This document shows, one piece after another, positions 27,015 through 35,940 of a DNA stretch of 64,000 nucleotides. The position numbers and the translations under genes are program-made. How positions within the stretch are numbered: the stretch's first letter is position 1; each line of letters starts with the position of its first letter. The DNA is from Methylocystis rosea SV97 (lineage in GTDB: Bacteria > Pseudomonadota > Alphaproteobacteria > Rhizobiales > Beijerinckiaceae): positions 496,001-560,000 of the forward strand of contig NZ_KB889963.1 in NCBI RefSeq assembly GCF_000372845.1, given 5' to 3'. Under the pieces are notes generated by a model. It did no database searches. It was not told the origin of the DNA and worked only from the letters and a program-made list of their open reading frames with translations.

Positions 27015-28385
27015 GTGGCGGCGCTGAGGCTCGATCCTTTCTATCTCATCGTCGACGACGCCGACTGGCTTTCCCGACTGCTGCCGCAGGGCGTTAAGCT
27101 CGTGCAGCTGCGCGTGAAGGATCGCGCCGAGCCCGACGTGCGGGCGCAGATCGTGACCGCGCGGGAGATGTGTGCGCGACATGGCGCGCAGCTCGTCGTC
27201 AACGACTACTGGCGGCTCGCGTTGGAGGAAGGCTGCGACTTCGTCCACCTCGGCCAGGGCGATCTCGACGCGGCGGACATCCCGGCGCTGCGCCGCGCCG
27301 GCGTCAGGATCGGCGTTTCGACCCATGATGCAGCCGAACTCGACCGGGCGCTGTCCGTCGGTGCGGACTATGTCGCGCTCGGCCCGATCTATCCTACGCT
27401 TTTGAAACAAATGGCCTTTGCGCCGCAGGGCCTCGCCCGGCTAGGCGCCTGGAAGGCGCAGATCGGCGAGACGCCTCTTGTCGCCATCGGCGGACTGACC
27501 CCCGAACGCGCCATCGCCGCGCTTGCCGCGGGAGCCGACAGCGCCTGCGTCGTCACCGACATTTTGCGCAACGCCGAACCTGAGGCGCGCGCGCGGGAAT
27601 GGCTGTCTGCGACGCAGCCATGTCGCGACGGCGAAGGTTTCTTCGCGCCGGACTACGCCGATGCGCGCGTATGCCCCTCCCCCAATCATGGCGCGCGGCT
27701 GCGGCCGATCTCGTCGCTGGTGCTTCACTATACGGGGATGCCGACGGCGGAATCGGCTCTCGCCCTGCTCTGCAATCCGCGTTCGGAGGTCTCGGCGCAT
27801 TATGTCGTCGAGGAGGATGGGCGCGTGCTGCAGCTCGTGCCGGAGTCGCGCCGCGCCTGGCATGCCGGGATAAGCTTCTGGGCCGGCGAGACCGACATGA
27901 ACTCCGCCTCGATCGGAATCGAAATCGTTCACCCGGGCCACGACGACCCGCATCCCTATCCGGCGGCGCAAATTGAGGCGACGGCGGCGCTCGCCAAGGA
28001 CATCTGCCGGCGCCATGCGATACCGCCCGAACGCGTGCTGGCGCATTCCGACATCGCGCCTGGGCGCAAGCGGGACCCCGGCGAGTTCTTTCCCTGGGAG
28101 GAACTCGCCCGCCTCGGCGTCGGGCGGGTCTCCGATGAGAATCTCGGCGCTGGCGCGGCCACAGTTTCGCTCGGCGACGCGGGCGCCAAGGTCGCCTCGC
28201 TCCAGCGCGACCTTGCAGCTTACGGCTATCGCGTCGAGCAAACTGGCGTCTATGACGCCGAGACCGTTCTGGCGGTCGAAGCGTTCCAGCGTCACTTCCG
28301 CCCTGCGAACGTCGATGGCCGGGCCGACGGCGAAACGCGCGTGGCGCTCGCAAACCTCCTCGCGGCATTGGGAGAACGCGTATGA
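27015..28385 (+). CDS. thiE: Fusion protein: ThiE (thiamine-phosphate synthase) + N-acetylmuramoyl-L-alanine amidase + peptidoglycan-binding domain
   Basis: A continuous 456-residue frame from GTG 27015. Residues ~1-200 are ThiE: KLVQLRVKDRAEPDVRAQ, VNDYWRLALEEGCDFVHLGQ, GVSTHDAAELDRAL, VALGPIYPTLLKQMAF, PLVAIGGLTPERAIAAL. Residues ~205-380 are an AmiD-type Amidase_2 domain: PSPNHGARLRPISSLVLHYT, VSAHYVVEEDGRVLQLVPE, RRAWHAGISFWAGETDMNS, VLAHSDIAPGRKRDPG, retaining the zinc-site His pair and His-x-Asp. Residues ~395-450 form a PG_binding_1 domain. ThiE is cytosolic whereas such amidases normally act in the envelope, and no signal peptide is present. The gene is last in the riboswitch-controlled thi set and overlaps the SDR by ATGA. 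Confidence 0.88.
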   Translation: MAALRLDPFYLIVDDADWLSRLLPQGVKLVQLRVKDRAEPDVRAQIVTAREMCARHGAQLVVNDYWRLALEEGCDFVHLGQGDLDAADIPALRRAGVRIGVSTHDAAELDRALSVGADYVALGPIYPTLLKQMAFAPQGLARLGAWKAQIGETPLVAIGGLTPERAIAALAAGADSACVVTDILRNAEPEARAREWLSATQPCRDGEGFFAPDYADARVCPSPNHGARLRPISSLVLHYTGMPTAESALALLCNPRSEVSAHYVVEEDGRVLQLVPESRRAWHAGISFWAGETDMNSASIGIEIVHPGHDDPHPYPAAQIEATAALAKDICRRHAIPPERVLAHSDIAPGRKRDPGEFFPWEELARLGVGRVSDENLGAGAATVSLGDAGAKVASLQRDLAAYGYRVEQTGVYDAETVLAVEAFQRHFRPANVDGRADGETRVALANLLAALGERV

Positions 28386-29233
28386 AGGCCGTCGTCGTGA
28401 CCGGCGCCTCGACCGGGATCGGCGCCGCCTGCGTCGATTTATTGATTGAGAACGGGTTTCTGGTTTTCGCCTCGGTTCGCAAGGACTCTGACGCGGCCAC
28501 GCTCACGGCTCGACATGGCGCGTCCGTCATTCCGCTCCTCTTCGACGTGACCGACGCCGAATCCATCGCGTTCGCCGCGCGCGTGGTCGAGGCGCGGCTC
28601 GATGGCGCAACGCTCGCCGGACTCGTCAACAACGCCGGCGTCGCCGTACCGGGCCCGCTGCTGCATCTGCCGATCGACGATTTTCGGCGCCAGATCGAGG
28701 TCAATCTGATCGGTCAGCTTCGAATCATCCAGGCATTTACTCCCCTGCTCGGCGCTGGCGCGCAGCGGCGCGGCGCGCCCGGCCGCATCGTCAATATGAG
28801 TTCGGTCGCGGGTCGCTTCGCCGCGCCTTTTCTTGGCGCCTACGCCGCCTCGAAATTCGGGCTAGAGGGCATGTCGGACGCGCTGCGGCGCGAGCTGATC
28901 GTCTATGGCGTCGATGTCGTCCTGATCGAGCCGGGGATGATCGCGACGCCGATCTGGGACAAGGCCGAAGAGACTGATCTTGCTATGTTCGAGGGCACCG
29001 CCTATGCCGCGCCAGGCCAGAGGATGCTGAAATGGCTTGTCGAGGCGGGCCGCCGCGCGCCCGGTCCCGAGGTCGTCGCGCGCGCCGTGTTGCGGGCGCT
29101 GACGGCGCCGCGCCCGCCCATCCGCATTCCGATCGTAAGAAATCGCTTTACGGACTACACGCTACGCAGCCTATTGCCGGGGCGGCTCGTCGACTGGCTG
29201 ACGGCGCGCCGGCTCGGCCTGCTGCCGAAGTAG
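28382..29233 (+). CDS. Short-chain dehydrogenase/reductase
   Basis: A 283-residue classical SDR with VVVTGASTGIGAACVDLLIE (cofactor Gly motif), LVNNAGVAVPGPLLHL, VNMSSVAGRFAAPF (catalytic Ser) and GAYAASKFGLEGMSDALRRE (Tyr-x3-Lys). The C-terminal extension (YTLRSLLPGRLVDWLTARRL) resembles retinol-dehydrogenase-like SDRs. ATG 28382 overlaps the stop of the ThiE-amidase gene (ATGA), so it is probably translated from the same riboswitch-controlled mRNA, although no link with thiamine is known. Confidence 0.9.
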   Translation: MKAVVVTGASTGIGAACVDLLIENGFLVFASVRKDSDAATLTARHGASVIPLLFDVTDAESIAFAARVVEARLDGATLAGLVNNAGVAVPGPLLHLPIDDFRRQIEVNLIGQLRIIQAFTPLLGAGAQRRGAPGRIVNMSSVAGRFAAPFLGAYAASKFGLEGMSDALRRELIVYGVDVVLIEPGMIATPIWDKAEETDLAMFEGTAYAAPGQRMLKWLVEAGRRAPGPEVVARAVLRALTAPRPPIRIPIVRNRFTDYTLRSLLPGRLVDWLTARRLGLLPK

Positions 29234-29280
29234 GCAATCGCTTTGGAACGGATCGATGTTGAGCTGAAAGAGGAGGGGCT

Positions 29281-29691
29281 ATGTCCAACGCCAACGACTG
29301 TGGCGCGCCGCCGAAACATGGCGCGGTCTGCTGGAACGAGCTCAATGTCCGCGACGTCGAGCGCGCGAAGAAATTCTACAGCCAAACTCTCGGCTGGGAC
29401 TTCGAGGGCGTCCCGATGGAGGGCTTCACATACTGGATCATCAGTTCGCAGGGCGCACGGGTCGGCGGCATGTTCGAGATGAAAGGCCCGGAACTGGCGG
29501 GTGTTCCAGAACATTGGCTGACCTATATCGGCGTCGATGACGTGGACGCCCGCCTGGAGAAGGCCAAGGCCGCCGGCGCCATAATCTGCAAGGACGCCTT
29601 GGAGATCCCCGGCGTCGGCCGCATGGCGGTGCTGCAACAGCCGGGCGGCGCCTTCGTCGCCTGGATGACGCCAAAACCGCCGAGCGCCTAG
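29281..29691 (+). CDS. VOC family (glyoxalase/bleomycin-resistance fold) protein
   Basis: A 136-residue protein with the vicinal-oxygen-chelate fold: GAVCWNELNVRDVERAKKFY, QTLGWDFEGVPMEGFTYWII, VGGMFEMKGPELAGVPEHWL, YIGVDDVDARLEKAKAAGA and VLQQPGGAFVAWMTPK. GAGGAGGGGCT precedes ATG 29281. Substrate unknown; the family includes glyoxalases, dioxygenases and resistance proteins. No co-directional partner with a clear link. Confidence 0.88.
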   Translation: MSNANDCGAPPKHGAVCWNELNVRDVERAKKFYSQTLGWDFEGVPMEGFTYWIISSQGARVGGMFEMKGPELAGVPEHWLTYIGVDDVDARLEKAKAAGAIICKDALEIPGVGRMAVLQQPGGAFVAWMTPKPPSA

Positions 29692-29847
29692 GCGGAAGGT
29701 CTGACCTCATCGCCGTCTAGGGCATGCTCGCCGCGCGCAGATCAGAAAGCGTCGTCATCGCCGCCGTCGTCTATTTCCGGAGCGCTTGACCTTGCGGCCG
29801 TTACGGGCGACCTATCGGCGTCCGCAACGACCGCCGAAACGACCGCC

Positions 29848-31146
29848 ATGAACGAAGCCGCATCAGAGACCCGTCTGCCCGACCCGGTCGTCGCCGAACC
29901 GGCGCCCCGCCGGCGCACGTGCGCGGTGGCTATTGGCGCTGGCCCTGCCGCGGTGATCGTCGGCGGCGGCGCGCCCGTCGTCGTCCAGTCCATGACCAAC
30001 ACCGACACGGCGGATGTCGAGTCGACCGTGACCCAGGTTCTGGCGCTGGCGCAGCAGGGGTCGGAGCTGGTGCGCATCACCGTCGACCGCGACGAGGCGG
30101 CGGCGGCCGTGCCGCATATTTTCGATAAGCTCGCGCAGAAGGGATGCCACGTCCCGCTCGTCGGCGATTTCCATTACATCGGCCACAAGCTGCTCGCCGA
30201 TCATCCCGCCTGCGGCGAGGCGCTCGCCAAATACCGCATCAATCCGGGCAATGTCGGCTTCAAGGAAAAGAAGGACAAGCAGTTCGCCTCGATCGTCGAA
30301 CTTGCCGCCAAGCATGGCAAGGCGGTGCGGATCGGCGCCAATTGGGGCTCGCTGGACCAGGAGCTCTTGACCTATCTCATGGATTTGAACCACGCCTCGG
30401 ACCGGCCGCTCGACGCGCGCGCCGTGACCCGCGAGGCGCTGGTCCGCTCGGCGCTGATGTCGGCGCGCCGCGCCGAGGAGATCGGCCTGCCGAAAAACCG
30501 CATCGTTATTTCGGCGAAGGTCTCGGCGGTGCAGGACCTCATCGCCGTCTATCGCATGCTGGCGGCGCGCAGCGACTATGCGCTGCATCTTGGCCTCACC
30601 GAGGCCGGCATGGGCTCGAAAGGCGTCGTCGCCTCATCGGCCGCGCTCGGCGTGCTGCTGCAGGACGGCATCGGCGATACGATCCGCGTGTCGCTGACGC
30701 CCGAACCCGGCGGCGACCGCGCGCTCGAAGTGCGCGTCGCGCAGGAAATTCTGCAGACCATGGGCTTTCGCACCTTCGTGCCGCTCGTCGCGGCCTGCCC
30801 GGGGTGCGGGCGCACCACCTCGACCGTGTTTCAGGAACTGGCGCGCGACATCCAGGCGCATATCCGCGAGCGGATGGCGGCCTGGCGCGCGCAATATCCA
30901 GGCGTTGAGACGCTCAATGTGGCGGTGATGGGCTGCATCGTGAACGGTCCCGGCGAGTCGAAACACGCCGACATCGGCATTTCTCTGCCCGGCACGGGGG
31001 AGACTCCGGCTGCGCCGATCTTCATCGACGGCAAGAAGGCGATGACGCTGCGCGGCGAGGGTATCGCCGAGGAATTCACCCGCATCGTCGACGATTACAT
31101 CGTGCGCCGCTTTGGCGGCGGCGCGAAGGGCGAAGCGGCGGAGTAA
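29848..31146 (+). CDS. ispG: 4-hydroxy-3-methylbut-2-enyl-diphosphate synthase (IspG/GcpE)
   Basis: Reduces methylerythritol cyclodiphosphate to HMBPP, the penultimate MEP-pathway step, with a [4Fe-4S] cluster and, in bacteria, usually flavodoxin or ferredoxin as donor. The 432-residue product contains [91 protein letters not shown], and the cluster cysteines in [17 protein letters not shown] and [19 protein letters not shown]. Completes an MEP pair in this window with dxs; the flavodoxin at 12762 is a plausible donor. Confidence 0.96.
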   Translation: MNEAASETRLPDPVVAEPAPRRRTCAVAIGAGPAAVIVGGGAPVVVQSMTNTDTADVESTVTQVLALAQQGSELVRITVDRDEAAAAVPHIFDKLAQKGCHVPLVGDFHYIGHKLLADHPACGEALAKYRINPGNVGFKEKKDKQFASIVELAAKHGKAVRIGANWGSLDQELLTYLMDLNHASDRPLDARAVTREALVRSALMSARRAEEIGLPKNRIVISAKVSAVQDLIAVYRMLAARSDYALHLGLTEAGMGSKGVVASSAALGVLLQDGIGDTIRVSLTPEPGGDRALEVRVAQEILQTMGFRTFVPLVAACPGCGRTTSTVFQELARDIQAHIRERMAAWRAQYPGVETLNVAVMGCIVNGPGESKHADIGISLPGTGETPAAPIFIDGKKAMTLRGEGIAEEFTRIVDDYIVRRFGGGAKGEAAE

Positions 31147-31150
31147 GCTA

Positions 31151-31274
31151 CGCCCCCACCCCAACCCTCCCCCGCTTCGCGGGAGAGGGAGCAGAGTCCG
31201 CCCTCATTAAAACGACGCGAATGCTGATCGTTTGGGTCCCTCTCCCGCGAAGCGGGGGAGGGACAGGGAGGGGC
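31151..31274. repeat. Inverted repeat cluster after ispG (possible terminator)
   Basis: Two arms, AACCCTCCCCCGCTTCGCG with GGAGAGGGA and, about 60 bases later, TCCCTCTCCCGCGAAGCGGG with GGAGGGA, form a long imperfect inverted repeat between ispG and the converging uracil-DNA-glycosylase-like gene. Each arm can also form a local CCCGCTTCGCGGG hairpin. Same type as the element at 8741-8870. It may end both converging transcripts. Confidence 0.75.
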
Positions 31275-31289
31275 TACTTTTCTCCGGAA

Positions 31290-32123
31290 CTAGCAATTCT
31301 GCAGCGCCTCCGCCGCCCTTCGCAAATCGCGCCAGGCGGCGGGCTTCAGCGCCGCGCTCTTCAGCATCGCCTCGAGGCTGGAAAAAACGAAGGCGCGCGC
31401 GACATGCGCGCCGCAGCGCGATTCAAACGCCTTGCCGCGCAGCTTTCCCACCGGCTCGTTGGTCGTCAGCATGATCCGCGCCGGCGCTTCGCCAAAAATC
31501 AGCAAAACGTCCGGCCGCGCCAATTCGACCCGGCGTCGCGCGAACGGCGCAAAGATCGCCGCTTCATGCGGGGATAGCGCGCGATCGCCAGGCGGGCGCC
31601 AGGGCGAGACATAGGCGAGAGCAGCGCTGGAGCGATCAAAGCCGATCGCCGCCAGCATATTGTCGAGGAGTTTCGCCGAAAGCCCGCTGAACGCCTCGCC
31701 GCTTGTTTCTTCCGTCACGCCCGGCGCGGCGTCGAAGGCGATGAGACGCGCTGCAGGCGCGCCGGCGCCGAACAGAAAATGCTGCGCCATGTCGCGAAAG
31801 GGCGCGTGCGGAAAGTCGGCGAGACGCGCGGCGAGTTCGTCAAGATCGCGCGCGCTGGAGGCCTCCTGCTCCGCGGCGCGAATGGCCTCATCCGGCGCAG
31901 CGATCGGCGCTGCGGCGCGGCGCGGGCGTTCGGCGCCCTGTGGCTGTAACGGGATCGGCGGCGCTCTTGTGTCCATCGCCTGGGGACGCTGCGCCACGGC
32001 CGCGCGCGCGCTGTCCGCGTAGCGGTCATGCGGCGCCTCATCGATCCCAAGATCGACGCCGCTCTCGACATACCAGTCGAGAAGCGCGCGGAGCGCGGCG
32101 CGGGTTTCAGGCGTGGAAGACAT
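31290..32123 (-). CDS. Degenerate uracil-DNA-glycosylase (family 4-like) protein
   Basis: A 277-residue protein aligning with the UDG superfamily: FSGLSAKLLDNMLAAIGFDR, ALAYVSPWRPPGDRALSPHE, and VELARPDVLLIFGEAPARIM. True family 4 enzymes carry four cluster Cys, a GEAPG loop and an HPSYLL-type motif. Here the first loop reads FDAAPGVTEETSGEAF, the His motif position reads VFSSLEAMLKSAALKP, and the only Cys are in CGAHV and at the C terminus. The N-terminal ~90 residues are low-complexity Ala/Pro. It probably lost the iron-sulfur cluster and perhaps the classical activity; gene intact, hence not called a pseudogene. Confidence 0.78.
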   Translation of the reverse strand: MSSTPETRAALRALLDWYVESGVDLGIDEAPHDRYADSARAAVAQRPQAMDTRAPPIPLQPQGAERPRRAAAPIAAPDEAIRAAEQEASSARDLDELAARLADFPHAPFRDMAQHFLFGAGAPAARLIAFDAAPGVTEETSGEAFSGLSAKLLDNMLAAIGFDRSSAALAYVSPWRPPGDRALSPHEAAIFAPFARRRVELARPDVLLIFGEAPARIMLTTNEPVGKLRGKAFESRCGAHVARAFVFSSLEAMLKSAALKPAAWRDLRRAAEALQNC

Positions 32124-32246
32124 GAGGCAAGGTTACCCAGCGCTCCGAGCAATTTCAATTTTGCCAAGACTCCCAATATATTCACACCGTTCTTGGATCA
32201 CCAACAGTTGATGCTGAACGGAAGCCGCTAAACGAAAGAGGATGTT

Positions 32247-33008
32247 GTGCGCCGGTATTGGGAGCTAATCGCGGTTGGCTTAGTGGGTTTCATCGCATTA
32301 TCCGCTATTCTTTTTTCCCTTTACAAAATGACGCTAGCGCTCGGTAGCTTCGTTGAATCTCATAACGGCGCGATCACCGCCATAGCGTCCATTGCCGTTG
32401 CCGTCTTTACTTGGACACTTTGGCAGTCAAGCGAAAAGATGTGGATCGTTACCAAAATCGCCGCTGACGCTGCTGAGCTCTCCGCCAAAGCGGCAATTGG
32501 CGTGGAATTGCCAATCCTAGGAATCGATGCACCAGACCTGAACCGGATCGACGCGCCCGTACCAAAGGACGGCCCTTACGGGAGTGCAAATCTTGAGGGA
32601 CTACCGGATCGTTACTCCGTCATCTCCTGGATGCATTTGCGAAATGCAGGGCGAACGCCAGCATTCGCAACTGATTTTGCTATAGGATGGTGCATTGCCC
32701 AGGTGCAGCCCCAGAAGCCCTCCTTCGATCTCGTCGTTCCGCTGGATGCAGGCAATATAATTGAGCCAAAAGGCGAGCTCGATGTTGATCTCCACTACAC
32801 TATCGAACTTACGGAATCTCAACGCGATGCGTTGAGGACAAAAAACCAATTCCTCTGGGTGTCTGCCCAATTTAAGTACAGGGATTTTCTCAATCAAACG
32901 CGAGTAGTTACCGCCTCTTGGCGCTGGAGTAACCCAAGTGGTGGCATATATTTTTTTGAGCGTGGCGGAATCAGTCTCAACGCCGCCCAATACGGCCAAC
33001 CAATATAG
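32247..33008 (+). CDS. Two-pass membrane protein of unknown function, low GC
   Basis: A 253-residue unrecognised protein starting at GTG 32247 (AAAGAGGATGTT upstream). Two N-terminal membrane helices (AVGLVGFIALSAILFSLYKM and AITAIASIAVAVFTWTLWQS) are followed by about 190 soluble residues with beta-rich, polar sequence (e.g. SVISWMHLRNAGRTPAFATD, QFKYRDFLNQTRVVTASWRW). Codon use and local base composition are clearly more AT-rich than the neighbours, which suggests recent acquisition. The layout resembles other small orphan membrane proteins found next to mobile DNA, but no transposase is present. Confidence 0.72.
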   Translation: MRRYWELIAVGLVGFIALSAILFSLYKMTLALGSFVESHNGAITAIASIAVAVFTWTLWQSSEKMWIVTKIAADAAELSAKAAIGVELPILGIDAPDLNRIDAPVPKDGPYGSANLEGLPDRYSVISWMHLRNAGRTPAFATDFAIGWCIAQVQPQKPSFDLVVPLDAGNIIEPKGELDVDLHYTIELTESQRDALRTKNQFLWVSAQFKYRDFLNQTRVVTASWRWSNPSGGIYFFERGGISLNAAQYGQPI

Positions 33009-33019
33009 CGCGGCAATTT

Positions 33020-33247
33020 TCAACAGCAGCGAAACGCGCGCTCGCCGCCGGCGCCGAAGCGCGCATTCTCCCGCGCACGGAAAAATTCGTCGCGCGTCAT
33101 GATCGCCTCGCCGTCGTGGAGCGCGCGGACATGCGTGACATAGGCGTCGTAATCGCCTTGGCCGACCATCAACTTCGCGCCGTCGCGCAGCTTGCGCGCG
33201 AGACGATTGAGATCAAGCCCCGGCAGGCTGCAGATCGTGCAATTCAT
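33020..33247 (-). CDS. YbdD/YjiX family (DUF466) small protein
   Basis: A 75-residue protein of the YbdD family that accompanies CstA-type transporters in many bacteria. It reads LDLNRLARKLRDGAKLMVGQ, GDYDAYVTHVRALHDGEAIM, TRDEFFRARENARFG and ends AFRCC; the family usually carries this TRDEFFRxR signature. ATG 33247 lies inside the 3' end of cstA (35-base overlap, another frame), so translation is presumably coupled. The terminal Cys pair and an N-terminal CTIC pair are notable. Role probably in pyruvate or peptide uptake with CstA. Confidence 0.85.
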   Translation of the reverse strand: MNCTICSLPGLDLNRLARKLRDGAKLMVGQGDYDAYVTHVRALHDGEAIMTRDEFFRARENARFGAGGERAFRCC

Positions 33248-35306
33248 CCTCGGTCTCCCGCGTGGTGACATGTTGCGCAGCCCGCGCGGCGCGAATGGCT
33301 CGGATCGCGAAGCCGAGCATCGCCAGAACCAGCATGACGTAAATCGCGCAAAGCGTCGCGTCGACATAGTCGTTGAAGATGACGCGCTGCATCTCGGCGA
33401 GAGTCTTCGCCGGCGCCAGCAGCTGATCCTTATCGGCGGCCGCTGCGAATTTTCTCGCATGCGCCAGAAAGCCGATGCGCGGATCCTCATGGAAGATTTT
33501 CTCGAATGCCGCCGTCAGCGTGCAGATATAGAGCCACGCCGTCGGCGCAATGGCGACAAAGGCGTAGCGCTCGCGCTTCATCCGATAGAGCACGACGACG
33601 CACAGCGTCAGCGCGATCGCCGCGAGCATCTGATTGGCGATGCCGAACAGCGGCCACAGCGTGTTAATGCCGCCGAGCGGATCGATCACCCCCTGATAGA
33701 GGAAATAGCCCCAGCCGCTCACGGCGATGGCGGTGGCGGCGAGGTTCGGCGCCCAGGCGCGCGTATTGCCGAAGGCGGGAAAGAAAGCGCCGAAGAGATC
33801 CTGGATCATGAAGCGCGCGACGCGCGTGCCGGCGTCGATCGTGGTGAGGATGAAGAGCGCTTCGAAAAGAATCGCGAAATGATACCAGAAGGCTTTCGCG
33901 GCCGAGCCGCCGACGGCGGAAGAGAGAATATGCGCCATGCCGACGGCGAGGGTCGGCGCGCCGCCGGTGCGCGACAGAATTGTCTTCTCGCCGACTTCGG
34001 CGGCGACGCCGGAAAGCGTCTCCGGGGTGACCGCGAACCCCCATGAGGAGATCGCCGCCGCGGCGGAATCGGGCGTCGCGCCGATCAGCGCCGGCGCGCT
34101 GTTCATGGCGAAATAGACGCCGGGCTCCAGCACGCTTGCGGCGATGAGCGCCATGACCGCGACGAAGGACTCCATCAGCATTGCGCCATAGCCGATGAAG
34201 CGCGTCTGCGTTTCGTCGCCGATCATCTTCGGCGTCGTGCCGGAGGACACAAGCGCATGAAAGCCCGACACCGCGCCGCAGGCGATGGTGATGAACAGAA
34301 ACGGGAAGACGCTGCCGGCGAAGACCGGGCCCGTGCCGTCGATGAAGCGGCTGATCGCCGGCATCTGGAGATCGGGCCAGACGATGAAAATGCCGACCGC
34401 GAGCGACAGAATCGTGCCGACCTTCAGGAAGGTCGACAGATAGTCGCGCGGCGCGAGCAACAGCCAGACCGGCAACACTGAAGCGACGAAGCCATAGCCG
34501 ATGAGCATGAAGGCGAGGGTCTCGGCCTTGAAGGAGAAGAGCGGCGCGAGCAGCGCGCTCTCCGAGACGGTGCGGCCGAGCGCGATGCTCAAGAGCAGCA
34601 GAACGAAGCCGATCGCCGACATTTCGCCGATGCGCCCGGGCCGCAGATAGCGGCCGTAGACGCCCATGAACACGGCGATCGGCAGCGTCGCGAGAACGGT
34701 GAAGGCGCCCCAGGGACTATCCGCGAGCGCCTTGACGACGACGAGCGCCAGCACCGCCAGCAGGATGATCATGATCGTGAGAATGCCGACCATGGCGATG
34801 ACGCCCGGCACGCGCCCCATCTCGGTCTTGATGAGATCGCCGAGCGAACGCCCGTCGCGGCGCGTCGAGATGAACAGGACGAGAAAATCCTGCACGGCGC
34901 CGGCGAAGATGACGCCGGTCAACAGCCACAAGGTTCCAGGCAGATAGCCCATTTGCGCCGCGAGCACCGGCCCCACCAGGGGGCCGGCGCCGGCGATGGC
35001 CGCGAAATGGTGGCCAAACAGCACCCATTTGTCGGTCGGCACATAGTCGAGCCCGTCGTTGCGCCGATGCGCGGGGGTGCGGCGGCGCGCATCGAGCCCC
35101 AGCACCCGCTCGGCGATGAAGCGCGAATAGAAGCGATAGCCGATGGCGTAGGTTCCGATCGCCGCCGTGACGAGCCACATGGCGTTGACGTTCTCGCCGC
35201 GTGAGACCGCGAGCGTGTAAAGCGAGAACAGCACGAGGGCGAACACGAGCGCCCAGGGAAACAGCTTCAACGTCTGACGGCTGTCGGAGATGTTGATGAT
35301 CGACAT
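33213..35306 (-). CDS. cstA: CstA/BtsT-family carbon starvation transporter
   Basis: A 697-residue polytopic inner-membrane protein of the CstA/BtsT (YjiY) family, known for pyruvate:H+ symport and linked to peptide use during starvation. Evidence: GENVNAMWLVTAAIGTYAIG, YVPTDKWVLFGHHFAAIAGA, GPLVGPVLAAQMGYLPGTLW, GAVQDFLVLFISTRRDGRSL, ACGAVSGFHALVSSGTTPKM and LWPLFGIANQMLAAIAL. ATG 35306 is preferred to the in-frame ORF start at 35348. It overlaps the ybdD gene downstream. No two-component regulator lies next to it. Confidence 0.92.
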   Translation of the reverse strand: MSIINISDSRQTLKLFPWALVFALVLFSLYTLAVSRGENVNAMWLVTAAIGTYAIGYRFYSRFIAERVLGLDARRRTPAHRRNDGLDYVPTDKWVLFGHHFAAIAGAGPLVGPVLAAQMGYLPGTLWLLTGVIFAGAVQDFLVLFISTRRDGRSLGDLIKTEMGRVPGVIAMVGILTIMIILLAVLALVVVKALADSPWGAFTVLATLPIAVFMGVYGRYLRPGRIGEMSAIGFVLLLLSIALGRTVSESALLAPLFSFKAETLAFMLIGYGFVASVLPVWLLLAPRDYLSTFLKVGTILSLAVGIFIVWPDLQMPAISRFIDGTGPVFAGSVFPFLFITIACGAVSGFHALVSSGTTPKMIGDETQTRFIGYGAMLMESFVAVMALIAASVLEPGVYFAMNSAPALIGATPDSAAAAISSWGFAVTPETLSGVAAEVGEKTILSRTGGAPTLAVGMAHILSSAVGGSAAKAFWYHFAILFEALFILTTIDAGTRVARFMIQDLFGAFFPAFGNTRAWAPNLAATAIAVSGWGYFLYQGVIDPLGGINTLWPLFGIANQMLAAIALTLCVVVLYRMKRERYAFVAIAPTAWLYICTLTAAFEKIFHEDPRIGFLAHARKFAAAADKDQLLAPAKTLAEMQRVIFNDYVDATLCAIYVMLVLAMLGFAIRAIRAARAAQHVTTRETEDELHDLQPAGA

Positions 35307-35354
35307 TAGGACCCCGATTAGCGCGCGCTCTCGGCGCATCGAGTTCAACGAAAC

Positions 35355-35786
35355 TTATAATTTTGCGAGGGTCAAGGGATCGCGGCGGCCGGCAAAATAT
35401 TTGTCCAGAGCCTCGCCGAAAAGCGGCTCTTGCGGCGCCGCCGCCGCAAACAACGTCATCGACGAATGAAACTTCAAATCATCGGGAGAGCCTAAGATAT
35501 CATGCGCGCTGCGGCCCTCGACTTTGTTGACGAGTCCGACGCATTCTTTGAGCCGCGCGCCCAATAGGGGATGATCGAGATAGGCCGCCGCCTCGGCGAG
35601 AGAATGAATGGCGTAGCGCTGCGCCATGGCGCTTGCGCCCAGGCCTTCGGGCTGCGGAAAAACGAACCACATCCAGTGGCTGCGCTTGCGGCCGGCGGCG
35701 AGTTCCGCCGTCGCGGCCGCATAGATCGGATCCTGCGCCGCGACAAAGCGGGCGAGATCGTAAGGATCGTCCGAGGCGCCGGTCAT
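35355..35786 (-). CDS. DUF1810 family protein
   Basis: A 143-residue cytosolic protein of the DUF1810 family (calpastatin-like name in databases, function unknown). It has DPYDLARFVAAQDPIYAAAT, RKRSHWMWFVFPQPEGLGAS, AMAQRYAIHSLAEAAAYLDH and DDLKFHSSMTLFAAAAPQEP. ATG 35786 is preferred over the TTG two codons upstream. Located just upstream of cstA in the same direction, with no known link. Confidence 0.88.
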   Translation of the reverse strand: MTGASDDPYDLARFVAAQDPIYAAATAELAAGRKRSHWMWFVFPQPEGLGASAMAQRYAIHSLAEAAAYLDHPLLGARLKECVGLVNKVEGRSAHDILGSPDDLKFHSSMTLFAAAAPQEPLFGEALDKYFAGRRDPLTLAKL

Positions 35787-35810
35787 GACCAAATCCGTTG
35801 ATCAACTCCG

Positions 35811-35925
35811 CTGTCATTCCCGACGCGCGCTACGCGCCCGATCGGGAAAACCAGAGCAAGACCAACATTCTTGAATTGGCCCTGGATTCCCGGTCGGACT
35901 TCCGGACCGGCCGGGAATGACAGAC
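35811..35925. repeat. Intergenic repeat of the TCATTCCCGACG class
   Basis: Starts CTGTCATTCCCGACGCGCG, contains GCTACGCGCCCGATCGGG, and ends in the inverted form GGCCGGGAATGACAG. Lies between metH (ending at 35941) and the DUF1810 gene and can fold as a long hairpin. Related to 11149-11256 and 63731-63770. Confidence 0.78.
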
Positions 35926-35940
35926 CAATCGAAGTCCGTC

